Assembly (NCBI GenBank): GCA_030626265.1
Contig: DAOUPF010000052.1
Span: 1-7,935 of the forward strand
Length of the DNA: 7,935 nucleotides
Origin: Sulfurovum sp.
Lineage (GTDB): Bacteria > Campylobacterota > Campylobacteria > Campylobacterales > Sulfurovaceae
Direction: 5' to 3'
In this document: piece by piece, positions 1 to 7,593 of the stretch
Layout: each line of letters begins with the position of its first letter
Position numbering within the stretch: position 1 is the stretch's first letter
Notes under the pieces: model-generated
The model's database searches: none
Told to the model about the DNA's origin: nothing
What the model saw: the letters and a program-made list of their open reading frames with translations, nothing else
Translations under genes and position numbers: made by a program

Positions 1-36
1 AGAAGCAGACCGATACATCAATTGAGCTACAGATAC
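1..36 (-). tRNA. Possible partial tRNA (5' half), anticodon reading UCU (Arg)
   Basis: Read on the minus strand, a 7-base acceptor-like segment (GTATCTG) is followed by TAGCTCAATTG, a strong tRNA signature (T8, A9, G10-C13, A14, G18). Counting in standard tRNA numbering with no inserted D-loop base puts a T at position 33 and TCT at 34-36, exactly at the window edge, with GTCTG as the 5' side of the anticodon stem. The 3' half lies outside the window. Against the call, position 19 is A instead of G, position 21 is G instead of A, and bases 22-25 (TATC) pair with 10-13 (GCTC) at only two of four positions. It could be a real tRNA with a divergent D-arm, a decayed tRNA, or chance similarity. 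Confidence 0.4.
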
Positions 37-63
37 TACGTAGCCCAATCAACGAGAGTGAAG

Positions 64-705
64 TTATCTTCTATTTGGCAATCTATTGAGTCTCGGAGCT
101 GCAAAGCCATAGTAATTATAATTTGCTGGCATATAGTATTTATTGTCAAATGCACCTCTCCCTCTAATTCTATCTTTGTATCTATAGTATCTATCATAGG
201 CATAAAACAGACCATCAAAATAGAATCCATGTCTATTGAAATATCCATAGTGATAGCCATATTTATCATTGAATGAAGCTCTATCATATCGGTATGCCAA
301 GTACCAGCCTCTCTTGAAATTGTGGTATCCTTGCTGTCTAGTTCGAGGATAATTCCAGTTATCTTCATACCTGTAGTCATCTTCTACATATCGTCTTTCT
401 TCAACTCTCTTAACTCTTCTACCATTAAAGATATCATTGGTTCTATTGTCACTATTAACTCTTCTTTCTGCTCTCTTTATAGTTCTATTTTGGGGAGCTC
501 TTCTCTTTTGTTTTGTTCTTTTAAACTCTCTTTGGCTTTTAAAGCTTCTCTTTATCGTTTTTCGTTTGGTCAACTTCTTATCCATATTTTGAATCTTACT
601 TGCTTTTAGAGGTTGTATACTTGGAGCTTGCTGTGCAGATGCTACTACACTGAGACCCACAAACATAAATGCTGCTACTTTTATAGCTGAGATAAATCTT
701 TTCAT
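64..705 (-). CDS. Exported basic, Tyr/Arg-rich protein of unknown function
   Basis: This 213-residue protein belongs to no family I recognise. Residues 1-24 look like a Sec signal peptide (MKR, hydrophobic core, ASA before QQ), so the mature protein should be periplasmic or secreted. There is no lipobox and no cysteine. Residues 43-82 are extremely rich in Lys/Arg, residues 102-115 carry an acidic cluster, and residues 117-200 are dominated by Tyr, Phe, Gly, Arg and Asn. An internal repeat is visible: YRYDR..SFNDKYGY at 138-151 resembles YRYKDR..AFDNKYY at 174-191. The ATG at 705 is supported by an AGGA six bases upstream (712-715). It lies 60 bases downstream of dnaE on the same strand with no clear terminator between, so read-through from dnaE is possible. 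The composition suggests binding to a polyanion (nucleic acid, LPS, polysaccharide), but that is inference only. Confidence 0.8.
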   Translation of the reverse strand: MKRFISAIKVAAFMFVGLSVVASAQQAPSIQPLKASKIQNMDKKLTKRKTIKRSFKSQREFKRTKQKRRAPQNRTIKRAERRVNSDNRTNDIFNGRRVKRVEERRYVEDDYRYEDNWNYPRTRQQGYHNFKRGWYLAYRYDRASFNDKYGYHYGYFNRHGFYFDGLFYAYDRYYRYKDRIRGRGAFDNKYYMPANYNYYGFAAPRLNRLPNRR

Positions 706-765
706 TTTTTGTCCTTTTTGATTTTATATAGTTGCATTGTATGATAAGTTTGTGGAGGGATTGTG

Positions 766-3700
766 TTATGCCTCTATCACTAACTCCCCTGGCATGTAAA
801 CACCTAGCCCTCTAGCCTCATCTAGTATAGACTCACTCACCTTTATCTTGCTCTCTATTATCACATCTGCTAACTTGCTCTTGATATGAAGTTCTAGTGG
901 GCGATTTCCTGGGTATTTTTGAACTAAGCACATGAGATCTTCTGCTATCTTTGGATCTGCCATAAGGTTCAGAGCTAGGATTAGTGGTGGCTGTTCTGGC
1001 TCTGGTGTATGTATCTGCTCTTTTGTTACCTTTACTTTGGACTTTTTTGCATCTTTTAAAGAAGATATTTTGGTGATATTCATCCGTGTAAAGTTGCCAT
1101 CTTTCCCTATCTTAACTTTAAAGGATATTGGTTTTGTAATATCAAAATTCTCCTCTATCTCTTTGAGTCTATTCTCGAAAAGCATTATCTCTATATTTCC
1201 ACGCAGATCCATGATATTGGCTATACCAAACTTTGTCCCTTTTTTAGATATCTTCTCTGTGATACTCTCTATACGACCGATAAACAGAGCTTGAGAGCCA
1301 TCAGCCAAATCATCTATCTCAGAGCTTAGTGTATAGTCTATCTCATCTAATATCTCACGATATTTATCCAGAGGATGTCCAGATACATAAAAGCCTAGAG
1401 ACTCTTTTTCAAACTCCAATATCTCCATAGGTTGAAATTCATCCATATGTGTGATATCTAATGTAACACTAGTCATCTCTTCACTATCACCCCATAAAGA
1501 AGTCTCTGCTTGCTTCTTGGCTTCTCCTGCTTTTTTGGCTGTATCTATTATATCTTCTATCTGAGAAAGCATCGATTTTCTAGAGTAGCCAAAATCATCC
1601 AATGCCCCTGCTTTGATGAGTGATTCTATGACCTTTTTATTTACTTTACTTGAGTCTATACGTGATACAAAGTCAGAAAAATCTTTAAATGGTACATCTC
1701 CCCTAGCCTCCAACATAGTGTTTATCGCGATATCTCCTGCACCTTTGATAGCACCCATACCGAACATGACCACCTCATCACCATCTATCTGCCGTGCTTC
1801 AAATACAAGTCCTGATTTGTTAATATCTGGTGGGAGTAGCTTGATGCCCATTCGTTTGAGCTCATCTACATACTTGACAACCTTATCAGTATTGCTCTTC
1901 TCTAGAGTCAAAATCGCCGCCATAAACTCTGATGGATAGTAGTGTTTTAAAAATGAGGTATAGAAAGTTATCATCGCATACGCAGCAGAGTGTGATTTGT
2001 TAAATCCATATCCTGCAAACTTCAAAATCAAATCAAACAACTCTTCAGATTTAGCTCTATCAAATCCATTTTTCTGTGCTCCCTCTGCAAACTCATCTTT
2101 GAGTTTATCCAGTAGCTCTTGATCTTTTTTACCCATACCACGACGTACTAGGTCAGCTCCACCTAGGCTAAATCCACCTATGGTTTGGACTATCTGCATG
2201 ACTTGCTCTTGGTATACGATGACACCATATGTGGCTTTGAGTATGGGTTCAAGCTCTGGGAATGTATAGGTAATCTCTGCTCTGCCGTGCTTTCTCTCTA
2301 CAAAGTCATCTAACATGCCTGACTCCATAGGTCCAGGACGGTAAAGTGCTAGCATAGCAATAACATCATTGAAGCCATCTGGCTTTAGCTTTTTGGCCAG
2401 ATCTCTCATACCAGAGGACTCTATCTGAAACAGCCCTAGAGTATCTCCTGTGCCTATATAGTCATACACTCCCTTATCATTGATATCCTCTTTGATAAAA
2501 TCTACTCTCTTGCCATGTCTTTTTTCTACTAGTTTATTTGCCTCTTCGATGACTGTCAGTGTCTTCAGTCCAAGAAAGTCAAACTTTATCAGGTCTACAT
2601 CTTCAACATATTTTCCACTATACTGAGTAGCTAGAGTATCTAGTCCAGAGGGCTTAAACAATGGTGTCTTTTCCCATAGAGGCTCATTGGATATCACTAC
2701 TCCTGCTGCATGTGTACCAGCATTACGATTCAGTCCCTCTAGAGCTAGGGCATACTCCCAGGTTCGTTTTGCCTGTGGGTCATTCTCTATAAGCTCTCTA
2801 ATCTTGGGCTCTTTTTCATATGATTTTTCTAGATTGATACCTAGCTCATCAGGGATGAGCTTTGCCATAGCATCTGCTTTTGAGTATGGCATGTCTAGTA
2901 CTCTAGCTACATCACGAATGACCCCTTTGGCAAGCAACTTTCCAAAGGTGATAATCTGTGCAACATTATGCCGTCCATACTTATCTACCACATAGTCTAG
3001 TATCTCTTGTCGTCTTGCCTGACAAAAATCCATATCAATATCAGGCATAGATACTCTCTCTGGATTGAGAAATCGCTCAAATAGCAGTCCATAAGGGATA
3101 GGGTCTATATCTGTTATATGCAGTGAATATGCCACGAGAGATCCAGCCGCAGACCCACGCCCAGGACCTACTGGTATATCCATCTTTTTCGCTGCATCTA
3201 CAAACTCCCATACTATGAGCATATATCCTGGGAACTTCATGTTGTTGATGATCTCTATCTCTACTGCTAGCCTCTCTCTATACTCTTCATGACGCTCTTT
3301 TGGCACTATCTCTAATCTCTCTTCTAGCCCTCTCTTGGACATCTCTATGAAGAGTACCTTGTCATTCTCTAGAGAGTACTCTTCATCGGGATATGGAAGC
3401 TCTAAGTCTATATCTGCCGCTTTTTCTCGCGCGAACTTAAAGTTAGGAGGGGTTGGATCTCCTAGCTTTATCTCTAGGTTACATTTGTTGGCTATATCTT
3501 GGGTATTTTCTATAGCTTCAGGGATATCAGCAAACAACCTTGCCATCTGCTCTGGGCTCTTTAGATAAAATTCATGTACTGAGTGACGCAGACGATTGGG
3601 ATCATCATAGAGTTTATTCATGGCTATACACATGATAGCCTCTTGAGCATCAGCATTTTTCTGTAGTGTGTAGTGTGTATCATTGGTAGCTAGAAGCTTG

Positions 3701-4320
3701 ATACCTGTCTCTTGTGCTATCTGAATAATTTGCTTGTCTATCTTGTGCTGATCTCCTATACCATGACGCATAATCTCGATATAAAAATCATCTCCAAACT
3801 GCTCTTTATACTCGAGAGCTACTCTCTTGGCTTCATCATATCCTTTGGCTCCAAACTTTAGGTTTCTATCTGAGAGATTTAGATTCCAGTTTATCTCTCC
3901 TTGTAGACAAGCAGAAGAGCAGATAATCCCCTCACTATGCTCAAATAACATTTTTTTGTTGATACGAGGATAATAGTAAAAACCATTGACATATGCCTGA
4001 GAGCTTAGATACATCAGATTTTTGTACCCTACCTCATTTTTGGCATACAGGCAGATATGAAATCTGTGACGAACTGACTTGTCAGCGATATCATCTTCAT
4101 TGTGCAGATATGCCTCCATACCTATGATTGGCTTGATACCTTCTGCTCTCATAGCATTATAGAAGTCGATAGTACCAAACATATTGCCATGATCAGTCAT
4201 GGCCACTGAGTCCATACCTAGCTCTTTTAATCGCTTTGCTAATACCTTTATCTTGTTTGCACCATCTAGTAGTGAGTATTCTGTATGCAGATGTAGATGA
4301 GTAAATTGCGAAGTGGACAT
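766..4320 (-). CDS. dnaE: DNA polymerase III alpha subunit (DnaE)
   Basis: This is the catalytic subunit of the replicative DNA polymerase III holoenzyme, acting in the cytoplasm at the replication fork. It has 1184 residues, normal for a DnaE1-type enzyme (E. coli about 1160). In order it has an N-terminal PHP domain (about 6-216) with HLHLHTEYSLLDG at 8-20, TDH at 42-44 and NDTHY at 213-217. The polymerase core has GPGRGSAAGS at 385-394, the catalytic PDIDMDF at 426-432 and KFDFLGL at 579-585, whose D581 matches the third catalytic Asp. The fingers region includes FNKSHSAAYA at 773-782. A helix-hairpin-helix region spans about 815-905, a clamp-binding-like ETSLW lies at 939-943, an OB fold at about 1010-1085, and a C-terminal region probably contacts tau. 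The ATG at 4320 has AAGG six bases upstream. The frame is intact throughout. The gene is followed by the exported protein at 64-705. Confidence 0.98.
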   Translation of the reverse strand: MSTSQFTHLHLHTEYSLLDGANKIKVLAKRLKELGMDSVAMTDHGNMFGTIDFYNAMRAEGIKPIIGMEAYLHNEDDIADKSVRHRFHICLYAKNEVGYKNLMYLSSQAYVNGFYYYPRINKKMLFEHSEGIICSSACLQGEINWNLNLSDRNLKFGAKGYDEAKRVALEYKEQFGDDFYIEIMRHGIGDQHKIDKQIIQIAQETGIKLLATNDTHYTLQKNADAQEAIMCIAMNKLYDDPNRLRHSVHEFYLKSPEQMARLFADIPEAIENTQDIANKCNLEIKLGDPTPPNFKFAREKAADIDLELPYPDEEYSLENDKVLFIEMSKRGLEERLEIVPKERHEEYRERLAVEIEIINNMKFPGYMLIVWEFVDAAKKMDIPVGPGRGSAAGSLVAYSLHITDIDPIPYGLLFERFLNPERVSMPDIDMDFCQARRQEILDYVVDKYGRHNVAQIITFGKLLAKGVIRDVARVLDMPYSKADAMAKLIPDELGINLEKSYEKEPKIRELIENDPQAKRTWEYALALEGLNRNAGTHAAGVVISNEPLWEKTPLFKPSGLDTLATQYSGKYVEDVDLIKFDFLGLKTLTVIEEANKLVEKRHGKRVDFIKEDINDKGVYDYIGTGDTLGLFQIESSGMRDLAKKLKPDGFNDVIAMLALYRPGPMESGMLDDFVERKHGRAEITYTFPELEPILKATYGVIVYQEQVMQIVQTIGGFSLGGADLVRRGMGKKDQELLDKLKDEFAEGAQKNGFDRAKSEELFDLILKFAGYGFNKSHSAAYAMITFYTSFLKHYYPSEFMAAILTLEKSNTDKVVKYVDELKRMGIKLLPPDINKSGLVFEARQIDGDEVVMFGMGAIKGAGDIAINTMLEARGDVPFKDFSDFVSRIDSSKVNKKVIESLIKAGALDDFGYSRKSMLSQIEDIIDTAKKAGEAKKQAETSLWGDSEEMTSVTLDITHMDEFQPMEILEFEKESLGFYVSGHPLDKYREILDEIDYTLSSEIDDLADGSQALFIGRIESITEKISKKGTKFGIANIMDLRGNIEIMLFENRLKEIEENFDITKPISFKVKIGKDGNFTRMNITKISSLKDAKKSKVKVTKEQIHTPEPEQPPLILALNLMADPKIAEDLMCLVQKYPGNRPLELHIKSKLADVIIESKIKVSESILDEARGLGVYMPGELVIEA

Positions 4321-4340
4321 ATAGAGCCTTTTGACTAGAA

Positions 4341-4346
4341 ATTATA
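4341..4346 (-). promoter_or_regulatory. Probable dnaE promoter (-10 box)
   Basis: A perfect TATAAT on the minus strand lies 20 bases upstream of the dnaE ATG. The transcript would start near 4334, giving a short leader that still contains the AAGG ribosome site (4327-4330). No good -35 hexamer is found at 16-18 bases. TTTACA occurs but at a 20-base spacing, and the upstream stretch is A/T-rich, as in Campylobacterota sigma-70 promoters. Confidence 0.5.
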
Positions 4347-4400
4347 AAAGAATATATCGAAGTTTTTGTAAAGAGAGGGTTAATAAATATAGGTCAAGTG

Positions 4401-4421
4401 TAAAGCCCCCAAGAGGCCTTA
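4401..4421 (-). terminator. Hairpin after the YdgA-like gene, weak terminator candidate
   Basis: Just past the TAA stop of the 4424-6142 gene, the minus strand can fold TAAGGCC / tcttggg / GGCTTTA, a 7-bp stem with one G-U pair. A mutually exclusive 7-bp stem (TGTAAAG/CTTTACA, 4399-4405 with 4422-4428) uses overlapping bases. No U-tract follows, so it is not a canonical intrinsic terminator, but its position between two genes fits a 3'-end structure. Confidence 0.35.
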
Positions 4422-4423
4422 CT

Positions 4424-6142
4424 TTACATCACTGGCTTATCATTTACCATCAGTTGCCCATTCTCAAATTTGAGTACAAATACTGCTTTGTCCCCCTCAT
4501 ACTTGGCATACATCATCACCATAGCCATTACAGATGGTGGAAAGTTATTTGACATACTATCAAGGTCAGCTTTGCTCAGTACTAGCTTTCCGTCTGCTTG
4601 TAGAAATGACAGTAGCAACATAGGTCCCATAGGGCTATCCATCTTGATATCATTTTTATTTAGTCTTGCCTCTATATCTAAATCTATTTTACCTAGCTTC
4701 AGACCATTTATATCTTGGATAAAGATTGAGTCTATACCAACGGGAGAGAGTGATAAGCCAAATCCATCATTTACTATTTTAGCACCTATTGCTACAAATT
4801 TTTCTTCATTTTCTTTTGTGAAGTTCAGATCCTGAGGATTCTGCTGAACCGCTTTCATCCCAATTTCCATAAATGCAGGGAAAAAGTTATACATATCCTT
4901 CATCTCAAACCCATATCTAAAACCATTCATTTCAAACACTTGAGAGGATGAATCTATATCTTTTACATTTATATTTGCTATAGTAACTATATCTTTGAAA
5001 TTTATTGTTTTTCCAAATGATCCACCACCCTCTTCTAAAAAATCTTTTAGTGTAAAGACTGTAGTCTTTGATTTTCCATATACAGAGGCTAGTGACCCTT
5101 TATAATCAAATGACATTCCACTCTTGAAAAACTCTCCAATAAGCTCTATAGATTTTATAATTGTTTTATTGATATCCTTAGATGGAGTACTTGCTATACT
5201 ATAAAGCTTTTTCATCATAGATTCATCTATACCATCTGTATTGGCACTAAGCTCCAAGTTTTTCAGCTGTACTACTATATCATCTAGTGCATCTTTAATC
5301 TTGATATCTATATCTGGCATTTTAAATGAAATATTAGATTTCACCTTTTTATTGTCTACTGCTACAATATAATCAAAAGAAGTATCTTTAAATACTACAG
5401 AACCACTATCACTATGGTCTCCACCCTTAATCTCTATAGTAGGGAATTTACAATTTTGTGTTCCTGTATATTCATTACTCTTCTTAACTTCACAGATAGG
5501 CTTTTTATAGCCAAATGAGATCTCTTTTGTACCATTGTTCTCTATATCATATGTAAACTCTCCACCTTTTAGAGTAAACTCTCTACTTGGAGACTCTTTG
5601 CTTGGAGCTTTGACTATATCTATACCCGCATTTTTGAGCACGATATGTATGCTATTTAAACCATCTACTATTTTTTCATCTATATCTTTTATATCTAATT
5701 TTGCCATCATATCATTAGCATCAAAGCTCAAGTAAGCTCCTATCTTCTTATCAGATATCATTTTCTTGATAGGATCACTCTCTTTACCAGTACCTAAAAA
5801 GTATACAGATACACTACCTTCAATATTTGCGTTATACTTATCCCAATCTATCTCTACACCTACTTTTGCTTTTGCTATAGCATCCTCTATCTTCCCTCTA
5901 GAGTTTACATCAAGCGTATTCATACTAGCAAAACTTAACATAGCAGAGGTTGCCATCTTGGCATCTTTTATAGTCAGTATGTAGTTATTACCTGTTTTAC
6001 TAACATCAAATCCCATACCACTAATAGCATCCATCTTCTTCTCAAAAGATACTTTTCTATCCTCTATGGATACCTTAGCATAACTTACCACACTCATTAG
6101 TAGCATCACTGATAGTACTGTTTTAAATATCGATTTCTTCAT
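4424..6142 (-). CDS. Exported protein with YdgA/DUF945-like C-terminus
   Basis: This is a 572-residue protein with a Sec signal peptide at residues 1-22 (MKKS, hydrophobic core, SYA before KVS), so it is probably periplasmic. The body alternates beta-like stretches and Lys/Asp-rich turns, with no membrane segment after the signal. Two cysteines, C217 and C231, lie close enough to form a disulphide. The last 14 residues (KFENGQLMVNDKPV region) resemble the closing motif of YdgA/DUF945 proteins (a G-x-L-x-V-N-G-K-P pattern), and the overall size fits that family. The assignment rests on weak motif similarity. The frame extends upstream to a TTG at 6178, but the ATG at 6142 has AGGAG five bases upstream and begins the signal peptide, so I choose it. 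It starts 29 bases after the DJ-1-like gene ends and is probably cotranscribed with it. No enzymatic motif is apparent. Confidence 0.85.
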   Translation of the reverse strand: MKKSIFKTVLSVMLLMSVVSYAKVSIEDRKVSFEKKMDAISGMGFDVSKTGNNYILTIKDAKMATSAMLSFASMNTLDVNSRGKIEDAIAKAKVGVEIDWDKYNANIEGSVSVYFLGTGKESDPIKKMISDKKIGAYLSFDANDMMAKLDIKDIDEKIVDGLNSIHIVLKNAGIDIVKAPSKESPSREFTLKGGEFTYDIENNGTKEISFGYKKPICEVKKSNEYTGTQNCKFPTIEIKGGDHSDSGSVVFKDTSFDYIVAVDNKKVKSNISFKMPDIDIKIKDALDDIVVQLKNLELSANTDGIDESMMKKLYSIASTPSKDINKTIIKSIELIGEFFKSGMSFDYKGSLASVYGKSKTTVFTLKDFLEEGGGSFGKTINFKDIVTIANINVKDIDSSSQVFEMNGFRYGFEMKDMYNFFPAFMEIGMKAVQQNPQDLNFTKENEEKFVAIGAKIVNDGFGLSLSPVGIDSIFIQDINGLKLGKIDLDIEARLNKNDIKMDSPMGPMLLLSFLQADGKLVLSKADLDSMSNNFPPSVMAMVMMYAKYEGDKAVFVLKFENGQLMVNDKPVM

Positions 6143-6147
6143 TCTCT

Positions 6148-6152
6148 CTCCT
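6148..6152 (-). promoter_or_regulatory. Ribosome binding site that fixes the start at 6142
   Basis: AGGAG on the minus strand ends five bases before the ATG at 6142. The alternative in-frame TTG at 6178 lies inside the end of the DJ-1-like gene and would place twelve extra residues before a typical signal peptide. Confidence 0.8.
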
Positions 6153-6171
6153 AAGTTTAATTTTAATTTAA

Positions 6172-6735
6172 TCAACAAAAAGTTGAAAGTGTGCCCTCTT
6201 TGACAGCACTGTAGCTCTCTACTCCTACTATCTGCCTAACAATCTCCAGCCCAAAACAGATAGCAGTCCCAGGTCCTTGTGAAGTGATGACTTTGCCATC
6301 TATCACTACCTTCTCATCTGCTACTCTATCCTCTGGTCGTATCTGCTCTTCTACAGATGGGTAGCAAGTATATCTCTTGCTTAGTACTCCTGCGACATGT
6401 AGTGCATATGGTGCAGCACACATAGCAGCTACCCATTTGCCATCACTTGCAAATCTTTTGATGACAGTTTGAGCTAGTGGATTCTCTGCTATACGATTTG
6501 TACCATCCCAACCACCAGGTAGAACTACGATATCATAGTCATCTGCCAAAGCCACTTTTAGTGATATGTCTGCTTTGATAGTGATACCATTTGCACCAGT
6601 GACTAGCTCTGAGCTAAGCTCACCATCCAGATAAGCACTATGTACCTCAACACCACCACGCCTGAGTATATCTATGATAGATACCGCCTCTATCTCCTCA
6701 AAGCCCTCTGCTAGCAATACCAATGCTGTAGCCAT
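6172..6735 (-). CDS. DJ-1/PfpI family protein, YajL (ThiJ)-like
   Basis: This 187-residue cytosolic protein has the size of DJ-1/YajL proteins. The fold markers are in order: EGFEEIE at 10-16, where E16 matches the conserved Glu (E18 in human DJ-1) that interacts with the reactive Cys; VVLPGGWDG at 70-78; the nucleophile elbow AAMCAAP at 103-109 with C106; and TSQGPGTAI at 151-159, which closely resembles E. coli YajL. The DJ-1 His126 position appears to be Tyr (Y125), as YajL proteins also have an aromatic residue there. Such proteins are linked to oxidative or carbonyl stress defence (proposed glyoxalase III or deglycase, with disputed activities). The old ThiJ thiamine label is not functional evidence. 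The ATG at 6735 has AGGGAG six bases upstream. It heads a probable two-gene unit with the exported protein at 4424-6142. Confidence 0.93.
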   Translation of the reverse strand: MATALVLLAEGFEEIEAVSIIDILRRGGVEVHSAYLDGELSSELVTGANGITIKADISLKVALADDYDIVVLPGGWDGTNRIAENPLAQTVIKRFASDGKWVAAMCAAPYALHVAGVLSKRYTCYPSVEEQIRPEDRVADEKVVIDGKVITSQGPGTAICFGLEIVRQIVGVESYSAVKEGTLSTFC

Positions 6736-6764
6736 TATACTCTCCCTGTAAAATTTCTAGGATA

Positions 6765-6773
6765 ATTATATCA
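6765..6773 (-). promoter_or_regulatory. Extended -10 promoter of the DJ-1-like gene
   Basis: TGATATAAT on the minus strand is a perfect extended -10 (TG-N-TATAAT). Transcription would begin near 6758, giving a leader of about 22 bases that includes the AGGGAG ribosome site. There is no recognisable -35 box, which an extended -10 can tolerate. Confidence 0.6.
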
Positions 6774-6789
6774 GAAATTCAATAACCCA

Positions 6790-6808
6790 TTTAGTTTGCT
6801 ATAAATTT
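6790..6808. repeat. Direct repeat, copy 1 (TTTAGTTTGCT-type)
   Basis: TTTAGTTTGCTATAAATTT here matches 6906-6924 at 17 of 19 positions, with the first 11 bases identical. It lies just upstream of the DJ-1-like promoter. The second copy is in the left arm of the long inverted repeat, so the stretch 6790-6905 may be a unit bounded by related sequences. Confidence 0.55.
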
Positions 6809-6852
6809 TATCAAATGATAGCAGTATAGTGAGTGATTTTATAAGAACCATA

Positions 6853-6889
6853 GGAAGTGGAGGTATGTGAAGCTAAAGCATTCACTTCC
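6853..6889. repeat. Inverted repeat GGAAGTG/CACTTCC
   Basis: GGAAGTG at 6853-6859 is the exact inverse of CACTTCC at 6883-6889. Inside it a second, competing stem is possible (GTGAA-GC / GC-A-TTCAC around a TAAA loop). It lies in the non-coding gap between the DJ-1-like gene and efp. With a 23-base spacer and no T-run, it may be part of a repeat element rather than a terminator. Confidence 0.4.
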
Positions 6890-6902
6890 AAAACTCTATA
6901 GC

Positions 6903-6994
6903 TATTTTAGTTTGCTGTAGATTTGAGGGTTGTTGCGAAGGAGCTTACTAACAGTAAGTGACTAAGCAAACTCCCTCAAAGATGCAGTAAAATA
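6903..6994. repeat. Long imperfect inverted repeat downstream of efp (REP/MITE-like or 3'-end structure)
   Basis: The two arms close on a 3-base loop (6950-6952). From the loop outward they pair as CTTACT/AGTAAG, a mismatched middle with TTGC/GCAA, then TTTGAGGG/CCCTCAAA (6922-6929 with 6973-6980), CTG/CAG, and TATTTTA/TAAAATA (6903-6909 with 6988-6994) after a 5-base bulge. By eye 12 of 15 and 12 of 20 positions are complementary in the two inner blocks. It begins 6 bases beyond the efp TAG stop, so it would form at the 3' end of efp mRNA. No clear U-tract follows. The left arm contains a sequence repeated at 6790-6808, which points to a dispersed element. Confidence 0.65.
6906..6924. repeat. 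Direct repeat, copy 2 (TTTAGTTTGCT-type)
   Basis: TTTAGTTTGCTGTAGATTT, a 17/19 match to 6790-6808 in the same orientation, 116 bases away. It forms part of the outer left arm of the inverted repeat, including its 5-base bulge. Confidence 0.55.
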
Positions 6995-7000
6995 AACGAT

Positions 7001-7567
7001 CTATTTTGCTTTTTCTAGGTATTTTTTCTCTACCGTATCTACCTTTATCATCTCACCTTCCATTATATGGAAAGGTACTTGCACAACTGCCCCACTCTCT
7101 AGGGTTGCTGGTTTTTTACCACCTTGGGAGTCACCTTTGAAGTTTGGTGGAGTCTCTACTATCTTGAGTACTACAGTCTGTGGTACCTCTACTGTAATCG
7201 CTTTGCCATTGTGAAATAGAATTTCCACTTCCATACCATCTACCATGAAGCTAAATGTATCTTCACCAACCTGCTCTCTCAATATACCTATCTGATCATA
7301 AGTAGTAGTATCCATGAACTGTAGCATCTCTCCATCATCATAAAGATACTGCATAGTACTCTGTACTAGATCTGGTACATCAAATTTGTCTCCAGCATGA
7401 ACTGTCTTGTCTATCAGTTTTCCTGTGGCTAAGTTTTTGATCTTTGTACGTACAAATGCTGCACCTTTACCAGGCTTGACATGCTGAAAGTCTGCTACCC
7501 TAAAAGGATTCCCATTTATCTCAAGTCTAAGACCCTTTTTGATATCACCCATTCCTACTGTTGCCAT
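7001..7567 (-). CDS. efp: Elongation factor P
   Basis: EF-P binds the ribosome between the P and E sites and relieves stalling at consecutive prolines. The protein is 188 residues, the usual length. It has an N-terminal KOW-like domain (about 3-62), a central OB domain (about 67-126) and a C-terminal OB domain (about 131-186) containing [16 protein letters not shown]. The loop at 31-36 reads KPGKGA, with K34 at the position that EpmA/EpmB beta-lysylates in E. coli. The ATG at 7567 is preceded by AAGGA at a six-base spacing. It appears to be a single-gene unit: its own promoter lies upstream, a long inverted repeat follows the stop, and the neighbour upstream is divergent. Confidence 0.98.
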   Translation of the reverse strand: MATVGMGDIKKGLRLEINGNPFRVADFQHVKPGKGAAFVRTKIKNLATGKLIDKTVHAGDKFDVPDLVQSTMQYLYDDGEMLQFMDTTTYDQIGILREQVGEDTFSFMVDGMEVEILFHNGKAITVEVPQTVVLKIVETPPNFKGDSQGGKKPATLESGAVVQVPFHIMEGEMIKVDTVEKKYLEKAK

Positions 7568-7593
7568 ATTTTGTCCTTAAAATTAATTGGGTA

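Noticed and set aside
36..380. Alternative minus-strand frame and plus-strand frames (22-276, 322-609) over the exported Tyr/Arg-rich gene
   Set aside because: The 64-705 frame has a good ribosome site and signal peptide. The others are low-complexity shadows without a convincing start.
721..728. TATAAAAT as a -10 box for the 64-705 gene
   Set aside because: The predicted start would fall within the ribosome binding site, and no -35 or TG extension is present.
932..1294. Plus-strand open frame inside dnaE, with others at 1613-1939, 2687-2995 and 3335-3568
   Set aside because: They are antisense to the intact, well-conserved dnaE frame and encode no recognisable protein.
4470..4835. Plus-strand open frames antisense to the YdgA-like gene, also at 5535-5735 and 5766-5984
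   Set aside because: The minus-strand frame has a signal peptide, ribosome site and intact length; the opposite frames look like compositional shadows.
6143..6178. Upstream TTG start for the YdgA-like protein
   Set aside because: It would overlap the end of the DJ-1-like gene and precede a strong ribosome site plus a textbook signal peptide at the ATG at 6142.
6903..6994. Canonical intrinsic terminator for efp
   Set aside because: The structure is far longer and more mismatched than a terminator stem and lacks a U-tract, so I list it as an inverted repeat, though it may still affect the 3' end.
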